From the NCBI GenBank assembly GCA_002413045.1, contig DHWF01000044.1:70779-112823 (forward strand): a stretch of DNA of 42,045 nt. Reading direction: 5' to 3'. The notes below the pieces were generated by a model. That model had not been told where the DNA came from and made no database searches. It was given only the letters and a program-made list of their open reading frames with translations. The DNA is from Chloroflexi bacterium UBA5189. Its GTDB lineage: Bacteria; Chloroflexota; Limnocylindria; Limnocylindrales; CSP1-4. Both the position numbers and the translations under genes were made by a program. Each line of letters opens with the position of its first letter. Positions within the stretch are counted from its first letter, which is position 1. Below, one piece after another: positions 7,995 to 16,366 of the stretch.

Positions 7995-8548
7995 CCGCGC
8001 TGGTTCCCCTCACGTACCCGCTCGCGAGCCTCCTCGCCGAGCCGGCGGGGACCGAACGCCGCTACGAGATCCACGGCGCGACGATCCCGCTCCCGGACGA
8101 CCTCCGGCTGACCGAGCCGATCGACGGACGGCTCAAGATCACCCGCACGAACCGCGGTGTGTTCGTCGACGCGCAGCTCTCGACGGCGATCGCCGGCAGC
8201 TGCTCGCGCTGCCTTCGGGACATCGAGATCCCGATCCAGGTCAAGATCGCCGAGGAGGTCCTGCCGGTCGTCGACATCGCGACGGGGCGGGTGCTGGACC
8301 CCGAGTCCGAGCCAGAGGTTGCCCGCCTCACCGACCACCATGAGCTCGACTTCGCGACGCTGGCAGCGGAGGCGATCTCGCTGAACGAGCCGATCGCGCC
8401 CCTGTGCGAGGAGGACTGTCCCGGCCTGTGCATCGAGTGCGGCGAGCGCCTCGGGCCGGACCATGTCGAGCACGACGAGCCGGAGATCGACCCGCGCCTG
8501 GCTGCGTTGCAGGCCTTCCGTGTCGACGGGGAAGGGGAGAGCGAGTAG
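7991..8548 (+). CDS. yceD: DUF177 (YceD) family protein
   Basis: DUF177 proteins are nearly universal in bacteria and usually sit just before rpmF. They are linked to 23S rRNA and L32 metabolism, but no exact activity is agreed. The 185-residue product shows the diagnostic CSRCLRD pair near residue 73 and the C-terminal cluster C-EEDC-GLC-ECG, which probably binds zinc. It overlaps the preceding coiled-coil gene by 4 nt and is followed by rpmF after 125 bp. A promoter-like sequence straddles its 3' end. Confidence 0.93.
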   Translation: MTALVPLTYPLASLLAEPAGTERRYEIHGATIPLPDDLRLTEPIDGRLKITRTNRGVFVDAQLSTAIAGSCSRCLRDIEIPIQVKIAEEVLPVVDIATGRVLDPESEPEVARLTDHHELDFATLAAEAISLNEPIAPLCEEDCPGLCIECGERLGPDHVEHDEPEIDPRLAALQAFRVDGEGESE

Positions 8549-8551
8549 ACT
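8523..8551 (+). promoter_or_regulatory. Candidate promoter for rpmF-plsX
   Basis: TCGACG (8523-8528) and TAGACT (8546-8551) are separated by 17 bp, and TAGACT is followed by CCGC. The same hexamer pair with the same 17-bp spacing occurs before nusA, and TAnACTCCG also occurs before ffh and rpsB. It would start a transcript about 115 nt before rpmF. The -35-like box overlaps the last codons of the DUF177 gene. Confidence 0.45.
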
Positions 8552-8673
8552 CCGCTACCGGTTCGCCGCCGCCGCGAGCGTCGAGGACCGACCCCAGATG
8601 ACAACCTCGCGCTCTCGCACGTGCGGCACGGCCGCCATCCGGCGGTCGCGCATCGAAAGGAGCAGCACTCACC

Positions 8674-8877
8674 ATGGGCGTGCCCAAGCGCAGGGTCTCC
8701 CACGCACGACAGGGGGATCGACGCGCACACCTCGCCCTCGACCTCCCGCAGCTGGAGGAGTGCCCGCACTGCCACCAGGCCAAGCGCTCGCATCGCGCCT
8801 GCCCGAACTGTGGCTACTACGCGGGCCGGCCGGTCTTCGAGATCAAGGCGCCGAAGGAAGACGCCCCCTCGACCTAG
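8674..8877 (+). CDS. rpmF: 50S ribosomal protein L32
   Basis: The 67-residue protein starts MGVPKRRVS and contains the zinc ribbon CPHCH...CPNCGYY with four metal ligands, as expected for L32. A strong ribosome site (AAAGGAG, 8656-8662) precedes the ATG. It lies between the DUF177 gene and plsX, the common bacterial arrangement linking ribosome and fatty acid genes. Confidence 0.97.
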   Translation: MGVPKRRVSHARQGDRRAHLALDLPQLEECPHCHQAKRSHRACPNCGYYAGRPVFEIKAPKEDAPST

Positions 8878-8890
8878 TCCCGGGCACGGC

Positions 8891-9991
8891 ATGACCAGTC
8901 CGATCGAATCGGGCATCTCGACGCAGACCCACGGCTCCCGCGGGATTCGCCTCGCGGTTGATGCCATGGGCGGCGACCACGGTCCGAGCGAGGTCGTTCC
9001 CGGCGCGCTCGATCACGCCGCCGCGCATCCCGAGGACCATCTGTTCCTCGTCGGCGACCCCGACCGGATCCGGCAGGCGGGCGGGACCCTGCCCTCGAAC
9101 GTCGAGATCGTCCCGGCCAGCCAGGTCATCGAGATGCACGAGCATCCGGCGCTCGCCCTGCGCGAGAAGAAGGACGCCTCGATCCTCGTGGGCTGCGACC
9201 TCGTTCGCACCGGCAAGGCCGACGCCATCGTGACCGCCGGCCACACGGGCGCCGCGATGGCCGCGGCGGTCCTCCGGATCGGGCGACTGCCCGGCGTCGA
9301 CCGGCCGGCGCTCGCGGTGCAGATGGTCCGGATGGGTCGCCCGTTCGTGCTGCTCGACATCGGGGCCAATCCGGACTCCACCCCCGAGAACCTGGCCCAG
9401 TACGCGCGGATGGGGGCGATCTTCGCGGAGCGCGTCATCGGCATCACCGATCCACGTGTCGCGCTCCTCTCGATCGGCGAGGAGAAGGGCAAGGGCGACC
9501 AGCGCATCCAACGCGCCACCGAGCTGCTCGACGCGTCCGACCTGCACTTCGTGGGTAATGTCGAGGGCAAGGACCTGACGGCGGACACGGCCGACGTCGT
9601 CGTGACCGACGCGGTCGTCGGCAACGTGGTGATCAAGTTCTTCGAGGGGCTCTCGACGTTCATCTTCGACCTGTGGCGCCGCGAGTTCAGCGGCGGCATC
9701 CGCGGCCGGCTCGCGTACCTGCTGATGCGCCCCGGCATCTCCCGGATCCGGCGCGTGTTCGACTACGAGCGGGCAGGCGGCTCGCCGCTGCTCGGGGTCA
9801 AGGGCGCCGTGATCATCACCCACGGCCGCGCCAAGCGGCGGATGATCGGGTTCGCCTGCGAGGTCGCCGCCAACACCGCTCGGACGGGCGTGCCCGCGCT
9901 GATCGCCGACGCCCTGCGCGAGGACGCCCTGCGGGCCGCGGCGATTGCGATGCCGGGGCCCGATGCGACCGAGGGGGGAGCCGTCGGATGA
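8891..9991 (+). CDS. plsX: Phosphate acyltransferase PlsX
   Basis: PlsX makes acyl-phosphate from acyl-ACP, the first step of the PlsX/PlsY route to phosphatidic acid. The 366-residue protein carries AVDAMGGDHGP at residues 22-32, 'TAGHTGAAMAAA', 'LLDIGANPD' and 'NVEGKDL', all family hallmarks. ATG 8891 was chosen because it gives a normal length; about 15 non-conserved residues precede the first strand. The stop overlaps the next start. Here plsX is followed by an asp23-like gene and nusB before acpP, while the fab genes found between plsX and acpP in Bacillus are absent. Confidence 0.97.
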   Translation: MTSPIESGISTQTHGSRGIRLAVDAMGGDHGPSEVVPGALDHAAAHPEDHLFLVGDPDRIRQAGGTLPSNVEIVPASQVIEMHEHPALALREKKDASILVGCDLVRTGKADAIVTAGHTGAAMAAAVLRIGRLPGVDRPALAVQMVRMGRPFVLLDIGANPDSTPENLAQYARMGAIFAERVIGITDPRVALLSIGEEKGKGDQRIQRATELLDASDLHFVGNVEGKDLTADTADVVVTDAVVGNVVIKFFEGLSTFIFDLWRREFSGGIRGRLAYLLMRPGISRIRRVFDYERAGGSPLLGVKGAVIITHGRAKRRMIGFACEVAANTARTGVPALIADALREDALRAAAIAMPGPDATEGGAVG

Positions 9992-10314
9992 CCGACCAGC
10001 CCCGGACGCCGGACCTGTCCGTCGGGCGCAGCGTGATCGTCGAAGTGGCGCGGCTCGCCGCCCTCGAGGTCCCGGAGGTGCTCCGGGTTGCACGCCGCGG
10101 ACCGCGCTGGCGGGCGGCCCTCGCCGGGCCGCCGGTCATGGTCCGGGTCCGCGCCGACGGCGTGACGGTGAAGCTGCGGATCATCGCCAGGCCTGGGGCA
10201 GATCTCGCCGAGACCGGCAAGCGGGTCCGCGATGCGGTCGGGCGGGCGGTCGAGCGGCTGCTCGGGCTGCGGGTCAACGAGGTCAGTGTCCTGATCGACG
10301 GCGTCGGTGGCTGA
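9988..10314 (+). CDS. Second Asp23/Gls24 (DUF322) family protein
   Basis: This 108-residue protein is a second, more diverged Asp23 paralogue. The family layout is visible: an N-terminal helix 'VIVEVARLAALEVPEVLRVA', paired strands around VMVRVRADGVTVKLRI, a helix with VRDAVGRAVERLLGL, and the final strand VNEVSVLIDGV. Its ATG overlaps the plsX stop by 4 nt, with a G-rich ribosome site at 9973-9979. It overlaps nusB by 8 nt. An Asp23-type gene directly before nusB is a known Gram-positive arrangement; its function is not settled. Confidence 0.82.
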   Translation: MTDQPRTPDLSVGRSVIVEVARLAALEVPEVLRVARRGPRWRAALAGPPVMVRVRADGVTVKLRIIARPGADLAETGKRVRDAVGRAVERLLGLRVNEVSVLIDGVGG

Positions 10315-10864
10315 CGGGACTGGCGATCGGGTCCGGTCGCTGCGGGCCGGCCGGCGCGTCGCCCTCGCGTCGGTCTTCGAGGCGGACTTCGGGCAGCGGA
10401 CCGCGACCGCGGTCCTGGAGCGGCAGCTGGCGGAGGTCGAGGCCGACCCCGGAGCGGGCGAGCTGGCCCGCGGGATCGTCGGCTGGGTGGTCGCGAATCG
10501 GGTCGATATCGACGCGCGAATCGAGGCTTCCGCGCCCCAGTATCCGGTCGTCCAGCTGGCTCGGATGGACCGTTCGCTGCTCCGTTGTGCCCTTGGTGAG
10601 GTGCTATATTCCTCGACGCCGGCCCGGGTGGCCATCGCCGAGTGGGTCGAACTGGCCCGGATCTACAGTGGCGACCCGATGCGACGCCTCATGAACGGCG
10701 TCCTCGGGCGGATCGCTCGCGAAACGGAAGCCGATCACCTACCCAACGCCGGAGGAGAGAGTCAGTGGCCAGCACCTACGATCGCCTCAAGAAAATCGTC
10801 GTCGAGCAGCTCGGCGTCGACGAAGAAGAAGTCAAGCCCGAGGCGTCCTTCGTCGACGACCTGA
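10307..10864 (+). CDS. nusB: Transcription antitermination factor NusB, with unusual overlapping 3' extension
   Basis: NusB works with NusE (S10) in rRNA antitermination. The core is present: 'RRVALASVFEADFG', 'LARGIVGWVVANRVDIDARI', 'QLARMDRSLLRCALGEVLY' and 'AIAEWVELARIYSGDPMRRLMNGVLGRI'. The NusB fold ends near residue 140. No stop follows, so the frame runs a further 45 or so codons through the acpP ribosome site and 100 nt into acpP, giving a Ser/Lys/Arg low-complexity tail. The tail looks like translated acpP in another frame rather than a domain. The GTG start overlaps the previous gene by 8 nt. Confidence 0.9.
   Translation: MADGTGDRVRSLRAGRRVALASVFEADFGQRTATAVLERQLAEVEADPGAGELARGIVGWVVANRVDIDARIEASAPQYPVVQLARMDRSLLRCALGEVLYSSTPARVAIAEWVELARIYSGDPMRRLMNGVLGRIARETEADHLPNAGGESQWPAPTIASRKSSSSSSASTKKKSSPRRPSSTT
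10602..10610 (+). promoter_or_regulatory. Extended -10-like element inside nusB, ahead of acpP
   Basis: TGCTATATT at 10602-10610 contains TATATT, one mismatch from TATAAT, with an extended -10 TG directly before it. It is the most AT-rich spot in nusB and lies about 155 nt before the acpP GTG. An internal promoter would let acpP, a very abundant protein, be expressed above nusB. Confidence 0.4.
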
Positions 10865-11001
10865 ACGCCGACTCGCTCGACCTGGTCGAGCTGATCATGA
10901 GCCTTGAAGAAGAGTTCGGAACCGAGATCTCCGACGAGGACGCGGAGCGCATTCGCACCGTCGGCGACGCCGTCGAATACATCGACGAGCGCAGCAGCTA
11001 G
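10765..11001 (+). CDS. acpP: Acyl carrier protein
   Basis: The 78-residue acidic protein carries the phosphopantetheine attachment motif DSLD at residues 36-39, with Ser37 as the modified residue, followed by 'LVELIMSLEEEFG'. It carries acyl chains for fatty acid synthesis and donates them to PlsX. The GTG start is preceded by a strong purine-rich site, GGAGGAGAGA (10751-10760). The gene lies out of frame with the 3' end of nusB, which overlaps it by 100 nt. rnc follows after 39 nt. Confidence 0.97.
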   Translation: MASTYDRLKKIVVEQLGVDEEEVKPEASFVDDLNADSLDLVELIMSLEEEFGTEISDEDAERIRTVGDAVEYIDERSS

Positions 11002-11040
11002 CTCGTCCGTTCTTCGGCCCAGCGCGAACCAGCCGGGATC

Positions 11041-11772
11041 GTGGACCGGGCCGAATCCCTCGCCGAGCAGCTCGGCCTCCCGATCGCTGATCGGCGCCTC
11101 CTGGCCCAGGCGCTGACCCACAGCTCCTGGCTGCACGAGCATCCCGGCGAAGCCGCCGGGCACAACGAGCGACTCGAGTACCTCGGCGACGCGGTGATCA
11201 ACCTGGCCGTCTCGGAGGCCCTCTATGCGCGCCATCCCGACGACGACGAAGGCATCCTGTCAGCACGGCGCGCCGCGATCGTGAGCGCGCCGGGGCTCGC
11301 CGCCCTCGCGACCCGCCTCGATCTCGGCGCGTTCCTCGCACTCGGTGAGGGCGAGGCCGCCCGGATCGGGCCCAGGCGACCGTCGATTCTCGCCTCCGCG
11401 TTCGAGGCACTGGCCGGCGCACTCCTCCTCGACATCGGCTGGGAGCGAACCCGCGACTGGTTGTTGGCCACGGCGGCGCCGGAGCTCGACGCCGGCCTCG
11501 CGCCGATGCTCCTGAAGAGCCCGAAGAGCCGGCTCCAGGAGGCGACCCAGCGCACGACCGGCGGTCGGCCCGCGTACCGCGTCCTGGAGGCCGTGGGGCC
11601 GGACCACGACAAGATCTTCCGCGTGGAGGTGGCGGTCGGCGACGAGGTCCTCGGGATGGGCATCGGGCCGTCGCGCCGCGTCGCCGAGACAGCAGCAGCC
11701 GCAGAGGCGGTTGAGGTCCTGCTCGCTCGGGCAGCCGAGGCCGACGCAGCGGCAGCGGAGGCCGGCGGATGA
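11041..11772 (+). CDS. rnc: Ribonuclease III, with one catalytic Asp replaced by Ser
   Basis: RNase III cuts double-stranded RNA, including rRNA precursors. The 243-residue protein has an endonuclease domain with LEYLGDA (Glu46 and Asp50 as metal ligands) and a double-stranded RNA-binding domain from about residue 160 ('PKSRLQEATQ', 'VAVGDEVLGMGIGPSRR'). In the second catalytic motif the usual ILADAFEA reads ILASAFEA: Glu122 is kept, but residue 119 is Ser (codon TCC, 11395-11397) where E. coli has Asp114. The surrounding sequence is well conserved, so this is not a frameshift. An Ala/Glu-rich tail ends the protein. Its stop overlaps smc by 4 nt. Confidence 0.93.
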   Translation: MDRAESLAEQLGLPIADRRLLAQALTHSSWLHEHPGEAAGHNERLEYLGDAVINLAVSEALYARHPDDDEGILSARRAAIVSAPGLAALATRLDLGAFLALGEGEAARIGPRRPSILASAFEALAGALLLDIGWERTRDWLLATAAPELDAGLAPMLLKSPKSRLQEATQRTTGGRPAYRVLEAVGPDHDKIFRVEVAVGDEVLGMGIGPSRRVAETAAAAEAVEVLLARAAEADAAAAEAGG

Positions 11773-14700
11773 GCGCGCCCGCGCGGCTGCTGTCGGTTCG
11801 GCTCCAGGGCTTCAAGTCGTTCGCCGATCGAACGCACGTCGAGTTCGGGCCGGGGATCAGCGCGGTCGTCGGGCCGAATGGGTCCGGCAAGAGCAACCTC
11901 GCGGATGCGCTGCGCTGGGCGCTCGGCGAGCAGGGCCGCGCGCTGCGGACGCGCAAGTCGGAGGACGTCGTGTGGGCGGGCTCCGAGAAGCGTCCCGCCG
12001 TCGGCATGGCCGACGTGCAGCTCACGCTCGACAACGGCGACGGGCTGCTGCCGGTCGAATACGGCGTCGTGGAGCTCGGCCGGCGGCTGTACCGGTCCGG
12101 CGAGAACGACTACCTCCTCAATCGCCAGCGGGTGCGCCTCAAAGACCTCGTCGACCTGCTGGATGCGGGCCACCTTGCCGAGAACGCCTTCCTGTTCATC
12201 GGCCAGGGCATGGTCGACCAGGCGCTGGCGCTGCGACCCGAGGAGCGTCGCCCGTTGTTCGAGGAAGTGGCGGGCGTGCGCCGGCACGAGCGGCGCCGGC
12301 GACGGGCGGAGGAGCAGCTCGTCGAGTCCGAGGCGAATCTCGCTCGCGTGGACGACATCCTGGCCGAGCTCCGGCCGCAGGCGCGGCGGCTCGCGCAGCA
12401 GGCGGAGCAGCAGGCCAGCCGGCGCTCGGCCGCGGACGACTTGGCGGCCGCGCTGCTGATCTCGGCCCACGCCCGGTGGCACGCGGCGGCGGCGCGCGCG
12501 AGTACCGCAGCGGGCGCCGTGGTTGCGTCGCGGGAGGCGCTCGACGGCGCCATGCGCGACCTCCTCGAGCACGAACGGTTGATGGCGGCGGCCGGCGCGA
12601 CTCTCGCCGGACAGGCCGTCGCGGAGACCGAGGCGCGATCGGCGCTCGATGGGGCGCGCGGGGCACGGGCCGCACTCCAGCTGCGCGAGGGCCGGCACGC
12701 CTCGGAGCTGGAGGCCGCGGCGAGGGAGCGGACCGGCATCGAGCAGGCGCGGACCGGATCCTTCGCCGACGTCGAGGCAGCGCGCCAGGTGTTGGCGCTG
12801 CCGGTGCCCGCATCGCCCGAGGAGCTGGTTGCCGAGCTTGCGGGCATCGACGCCGAGCTCGCCGCGGACGCAGCTCCGGCGCCGGCCAGCGCGGCCGGCA
12901 CGTCATCCGTCGAGGCCGCCGCGATCCGGCGGCTCGAGGCCGCGCACGCGCAGGAGCAGGCAACCGCGCGCCGCCGTGCCGCCGAGGCCGAGCGATTGGC
13001 GGCCGACGAGGCGGCGCGCGCGGCAGCGGCGGCCGAGCGTGGTGTCGAGGCCGGCGGCGCGCGTGACGAGGCGATCGCAGCGCTGCACGGCGCGATCGCC
13101 GCGGAGACGGCGGCGCGGGCGGAGCGCGAGAGTGCCCAGGACGCGCTCGCGACCGCCGAGTCGATTGTTCGGGCGGCGACGGATCGGCTCGCCGGGATGC
13201 AAGCGGCCGCCGCTGCCGCGACCGCCAGGCATGATGACGCCCGCCGCGCGCTCGACGCCGCCGAAGGGGCCGCGTTCAGCAAGGCCGCGCGGGCTCGCGG
13301 CGGCCGGTCGATCGGTGATGGGCTGATCGTCGAGGCGTCGCTCCAGCGTGCGGTTGATGCCGCGCTGAGCGGCCTGGGTCGGGCGCAGGTCCTCCCACGC
13401 GCGGCAATTGCGGCGCTCGCCGCGGACCGCGGCGTAGCCGTCGTGGCGGAGGCGATCGGCGGCGCACCACGGGATGGGACCGGGGACGGCCCGCGCCGGA
13501 TCGTCGAGGCGGCGCGACTGGCCGGGGGAGGACCGCTCGCGGAGGCCGTCCGCCGGGACGACACGGGCGCCGTCACGAAGATCCTCAGTCGGGTGGTGTG
13601 GGTGCCGGACGCCGCCGCGTGCCTTGCACTCCAGCAGGAGCTGCCGCCGGGCTGGCTCGCCATCGATCGCGAGGGAACCCTGCTCGTCGGGGACGTCGCG
13701 ACGTGGACCCGGCCGGACGGTCGGGGCCTCCACCTGCGGGCGGACGTCGAGCGCACCGAGCTCGAGATGGCCCGGATCGCCGCCGACGTGACCGAATCCG
13801 CTGTCGCCGCTGCCGCCGCCGACCGAGCCGTGGCCGAGGCGCGGGCGACGCTCGCCCAGGCGCGCGACCTGGAGACCAGGAGCGCCACCGACCGGCGACG
13901 CGCCGAGGAGCAGGAACGCGCCGCCGCCTCCCGGGCCGATGCCGCCGGACGCGAGACGGCCTGGCTCAGCAGCCAGGTGAGTCGACTGCAGGCGGAGGCC
14001 GCGCGACTCCGCGCCGCCGTTCCACCGGTCGCGGCCGAGGGGCCTGTCGCCGCCTTACCCGGCGATGTGCCAGCCCCCGCCGTCGCGGCCGCAGCCCAAC
14101 CAGCGCGCTCGGACGCCGCAGCCCGGGACCGGATCGCGGCGCTGCAGCGGCGTCGCGACGCGCTCGCCCGCGACGTCGACGTGGCGCGCTCGGCCCGTGC
14201 GACAGCCGAGCGCAAGCGCGCGGCCGCGGAAGCCGCCGTGGCGCTCGGGGAGCGGCAGCTCGCTTACGCGGCCCGCATGGCCGGCGACCTCGCCGAGCGG
14301 GAGGCACGGCTGGCCGCCGAGCGCGAGGACCTGAAGGCCGCCATGGCCGATACGGACCGCGCCGTCCGCGAGGCAGAGGCGGCGCTCGCCTCCGTGGTCG
14401 GCGCGACCAGGGGCGAGCGCGAACGCCTGCGCGCCGCCGAGCTCGAGGTCGCCGGCATCCGCGAGCGAGCGCGCATTGCCCAGGAGCGCACCCGTATCGC
14501 GGAGCGGGACGACATCGAGGCGCGTCTCGCCGCGGAAGCGCTGCGCGAGCAGCTCATCGTGGAGCTCGCCGGACTCGGCGCGACCGCGATCCGCCATCTC
14601 CGCGGCGAGGACGGCGTGCCAACCACCCCCGACGACGACCCGGACCCCGAGGCGCTCGAGTCCGCGATCGACGTCGCCGCGACCATCTGGCACGCGACCC

Positions 14701-15431
14701 CGCCACCGGCCGAGGCGCCGAGCCCGGCGCGCCTCGCCGGCCTCCGTCGGCGGTTCCACGACCTCGGCGCGGTCAACCCGTTCGCCGCCGATGAGTACGC
14801 GGACGTCCGGACCCGCCTCGACGGCCTCGAGGCCCAGCGCACCGACATCCAGACCGCCATCGAGCGGACGCGCGAGCTGATCGCCGAGCTGGACAAGCTC
14901 GTGAGCGAGCAGTTCCGCCGGACGTTCGAGGCGCTCGAGAAGGCCTTCGACCAGCGGTTCCGCCAGCTCTTCGGCGGCGGCTTCGCGAAGCTCGCCCTGA
15001 CCGATCCCCAGGATCTTGCCGCGACGGGCATCGAGATCACGGCCCGGCCGCCGGGCAAGAAGGCGCAGGCGCTCGCGATGCTGTCGGGCGGGGAGCGGGC
15101 ACTGACCGCCGTCGCGCTGCTGTTCGCGATGCTCGAAGTCCGGCCGGTCCCGTTCTGCGTGCTCGACGAGGTCGATGCGGCGTTGGACGAAGCCAACATC
15201 GGGCGGTTCACCGACGCGCTGCGCGACCTCTCGAAGGCGACCCAGTGCATCGTGATCACGCACAACCGCGGCACGATCGAGGCTGCCGATGCGCTGTACG
15301 GGGTGACCGTCGGGGACGACTCCGTGAGCCGCGTGATCAGCCTTCGACTTGAGGAGGCGACGGCGCTGGCGGCCCGATCCAGCGCCAGCCGCACCGGGAT
15401 CCCGGTCGCGCTCGGTATCGGGGACGAGTGA
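11769..15431 (+). CDS. smc: Chromosome segregation ATPase SMC
   Basis: SMC dimers compact and segregate the chromosome. The 1220-residue protein has the N-terminal head with 'QGFKSFADRT' and Walker A GPNGSGKS at residues 35-42, two long Ala/Arg/Glu-rich coiled-coil arms, a hinge around residues 505-640 (GDGLIVEASLQRAVDAALSG), and the C-terminal head with LSGGE at 1105-1109 and Walker B LDEVDAALDEAN from 1132. The coiled coils are extremely alanine-rich, which fits high GC. It overlaps rnc and ftsY by 4 nt each, so the rnc-smc-ftsY block is probably translationally coupled. The ScpA and ScpB partners are not in the window. Confidence 0.98.
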   Translation: MSAPARLLSVRLQGFKSFADRTHVEFGPGISAVVGPNGSGKSNLADALRWALGEQGRALRTRKSEDVVWAGSEKRPAVGMADVQLTLDNGDGLLPVEYGVVELGRRLYRSGENDYLLNRQRVRLKDLVDLLDAGHLAENAFLFIGQGMVDQALALRPEERRPLFEEVAGVRRHERRRRRAEEQLVESEANLARVDDILAELRPQARRLAQQAEQQASRRSAADDLAAALLISAHARWHAAAARASTAAGAVVASREALDGAMRDLLEHERLMAAAGATLAGQAVAETEARSALDGARGARAALQLREGRHASELEAAARERTGIEQARTGSFADVEAARQVLALPVPASPEELVAELAGIDAELAADAAPAPASAAGTSSVEAAAIRRLEAAHAQEQATARRRAAEAERLAADEAARAAAAAERGVEAGGARDEAIAALHGAIAAETAARAERESAQDALATAESIVRAATDRLAGMQAAAAAATARHDDARRALDAAEGAAFSKAARARGGRSIGDGLIVEASLQRAVDAALSGLGRAQVLPRAAIAALAADRGVAVVAEAIGGAPRDGTGDGPRRIVEAARLAGGGPLAEAVRRDDTGAVTKILSRVVWVPDAAACLALQQELPPGWLAIDREGTLLVGDVATWTRPDGRGLHLRADVERTELEMARIAADVTESAVAAAAADRAVAEARATLAQARDLETRSATDRRRAEEQERAAASRADAAGRETAWLSSQVSRLQAEAARLRAAVPPVAAEGPVAALPGDVPAPAVAAAAQPARSDAAARDRIAALQRRRDALARDVDVARSARATAERKRAAAEAAVALGERQLAYAARMAGDLAEREARLAAEREDLKAAMADTDRAVREAEAALASVVGATRGERERLRAAELEVAGIRERARIAQERTRIAERDDIEARLAAEALREQLIVELAGLGATAIRHLRGEDGVPTTPDDDPDPEALESAIDVAATIWHATPPPAEAPSPARLAGLRRRFHDLGAVNPFAADEYADVRTRLDGLEAQRTDIQTAIERTRELIAELDKLVSEQFRRTFEALEKAFDQRFRQLFGGGFAKLALTDPQDLAATGIEITARPPGKKAQALAMLSGGERALTAVALLFAMLEVRPVPFCVLDEVDAALDEANIGRFTDALRDLSKATQCIVITHNRGTIEAADALYGVTVGDDSVSRVISLRLEEATALAARSSASRTGIPVALGIGDE

Positions 15432-16366
15432 CGGAAGGCCAGGCGCCGCCCCGCGAGCTCGAGGAAGGCCTTCGCCGAAGCCGCGGCGGCTTCATGTCCA
15501 GGCTGCGGGGCCTGCTCAGCGGCGACTCGATCTCGCTTGAGTCGTGGGCTGACGTCGAGGAAAGCCTCATCGCCGGGGACGTGGGCGCGGACCTGGCGAT
15601 GCGCGTCGTCGATCGCGCCCGCGAGCGTGGGGCTCCGGACGGCGCCGTTGCGGCGGTCCGCCGTGAGCTCGCCGCGGTGCTGCTCCCGCGCGATCCGGCA
15701 TGGAACCTGGCGCCACCGGCCGGCGACCCGCGCCGGCCCGCGGGGACGCCCGCCGTCGTGCTGGTCGTCGGAGTCAACGGGACCGGCAAGACGACGACGA
15801 TCGGCAAGCTCGCGACGAGCGAGGCGCGGGCGGGCCGCCGCGTCATCCTCGCGGCCGCCGACACCTTCCGCGCCGCCGCGAGCGAGCAGCTCCGGATCTG
15901 GGCCGACCGCGCGAACGCGGAGATCGTGTCGCACGCCCCGGGAGCGGATCCGGCCGCGGTCGTGTTCGATGCGCTGGATGCGGCGGTCGCGCGTCGCGCC
16001 GACGTCGTCCTCATCGACACCGCGGGAAGGCTCCACACGAAATCGAACCTGATGGACGAGCTGGCGAAGATCCGGCGCGTGATCAACCGGCGCCTCCCGG
16101 ACGCTCGCCCGGAGACGCTCCTCGTGCTCGACGCGACGACCGGCCAGAACGGGCTCACCCAGGCCGTGGCGTTCCACGAGGCCGTCGAGCTGACCGGCAT
16201 CGTCCTGACCAAGCTCGATTCCACCTCGCGCGGCGGCATCGTGTTCGCCATCGAGCAGCGACTCGGCGTCCCGGTCCGCTTCGCCGGCGTCGGGGAGCGC
16301 CCGGAGGACCTGGTCGCCTTCGACCCGACGGCCTTCGTTGCGGCCCTGTTCGAGGATGCCGCATGA
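15428..16366 (+). CDS. ftsY: Signal recognition particle receptor FtsY
   Basis: FtsY is the SRP receptor GTPase that hands nascent membrane proteins to the translocon. The 312-residue protein is the short form without the long acidic A domain of E. coli. It contains the N domain ('DVEESLIAGDVGADL') and the G domain with GVNGTGKT at residues 115-122, 'AADTFRAAASEQL', 'DTAGRLHTKSNLM', TKLD and 'FAGVGERPEDL'. A short basic leader with 'FMSRLRGLLSG' may help membrane contact. The GTG start overlaps smc by 4 nt, and the stop overlaps the next lipoprotein gene by 4 nt. Confidence 0.98.
   Translation: MTEGQAPPRELEEGLRRSRGGFMSRLRGLLSGDSISLESWADVEESLIAGDVGADLAMRVVDRARERGAPDGAVAAVRRELAAVLLPRDPAWNLAPPAGDPRRPAGTPAVVLVVGVNGTGKTTTIGKLATSEARAGRRVILAAADTFRAAASEQLRIWADRANAEIVSHAPGADPAAVVFDALDAAVARRADVVLIDTAGRLHTKSNLMDELAKIRRVINRRLPDARPETLLVLDATTGQNGLTQAVAFHEAVELTGIVLTKLDSTSRGGIVFAIEQRLGVPVRFAGVGERPEDLVAFDPTAFVAALFEDAA

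Noticed and set aside
12440..14560. Repetitive Ala/Arg/Glu stretches in smc as DNA repeats
   Set aside because: They are the coiled-coil arms of SMC in high-GC codon use, not tandem repeats with a fixed period.
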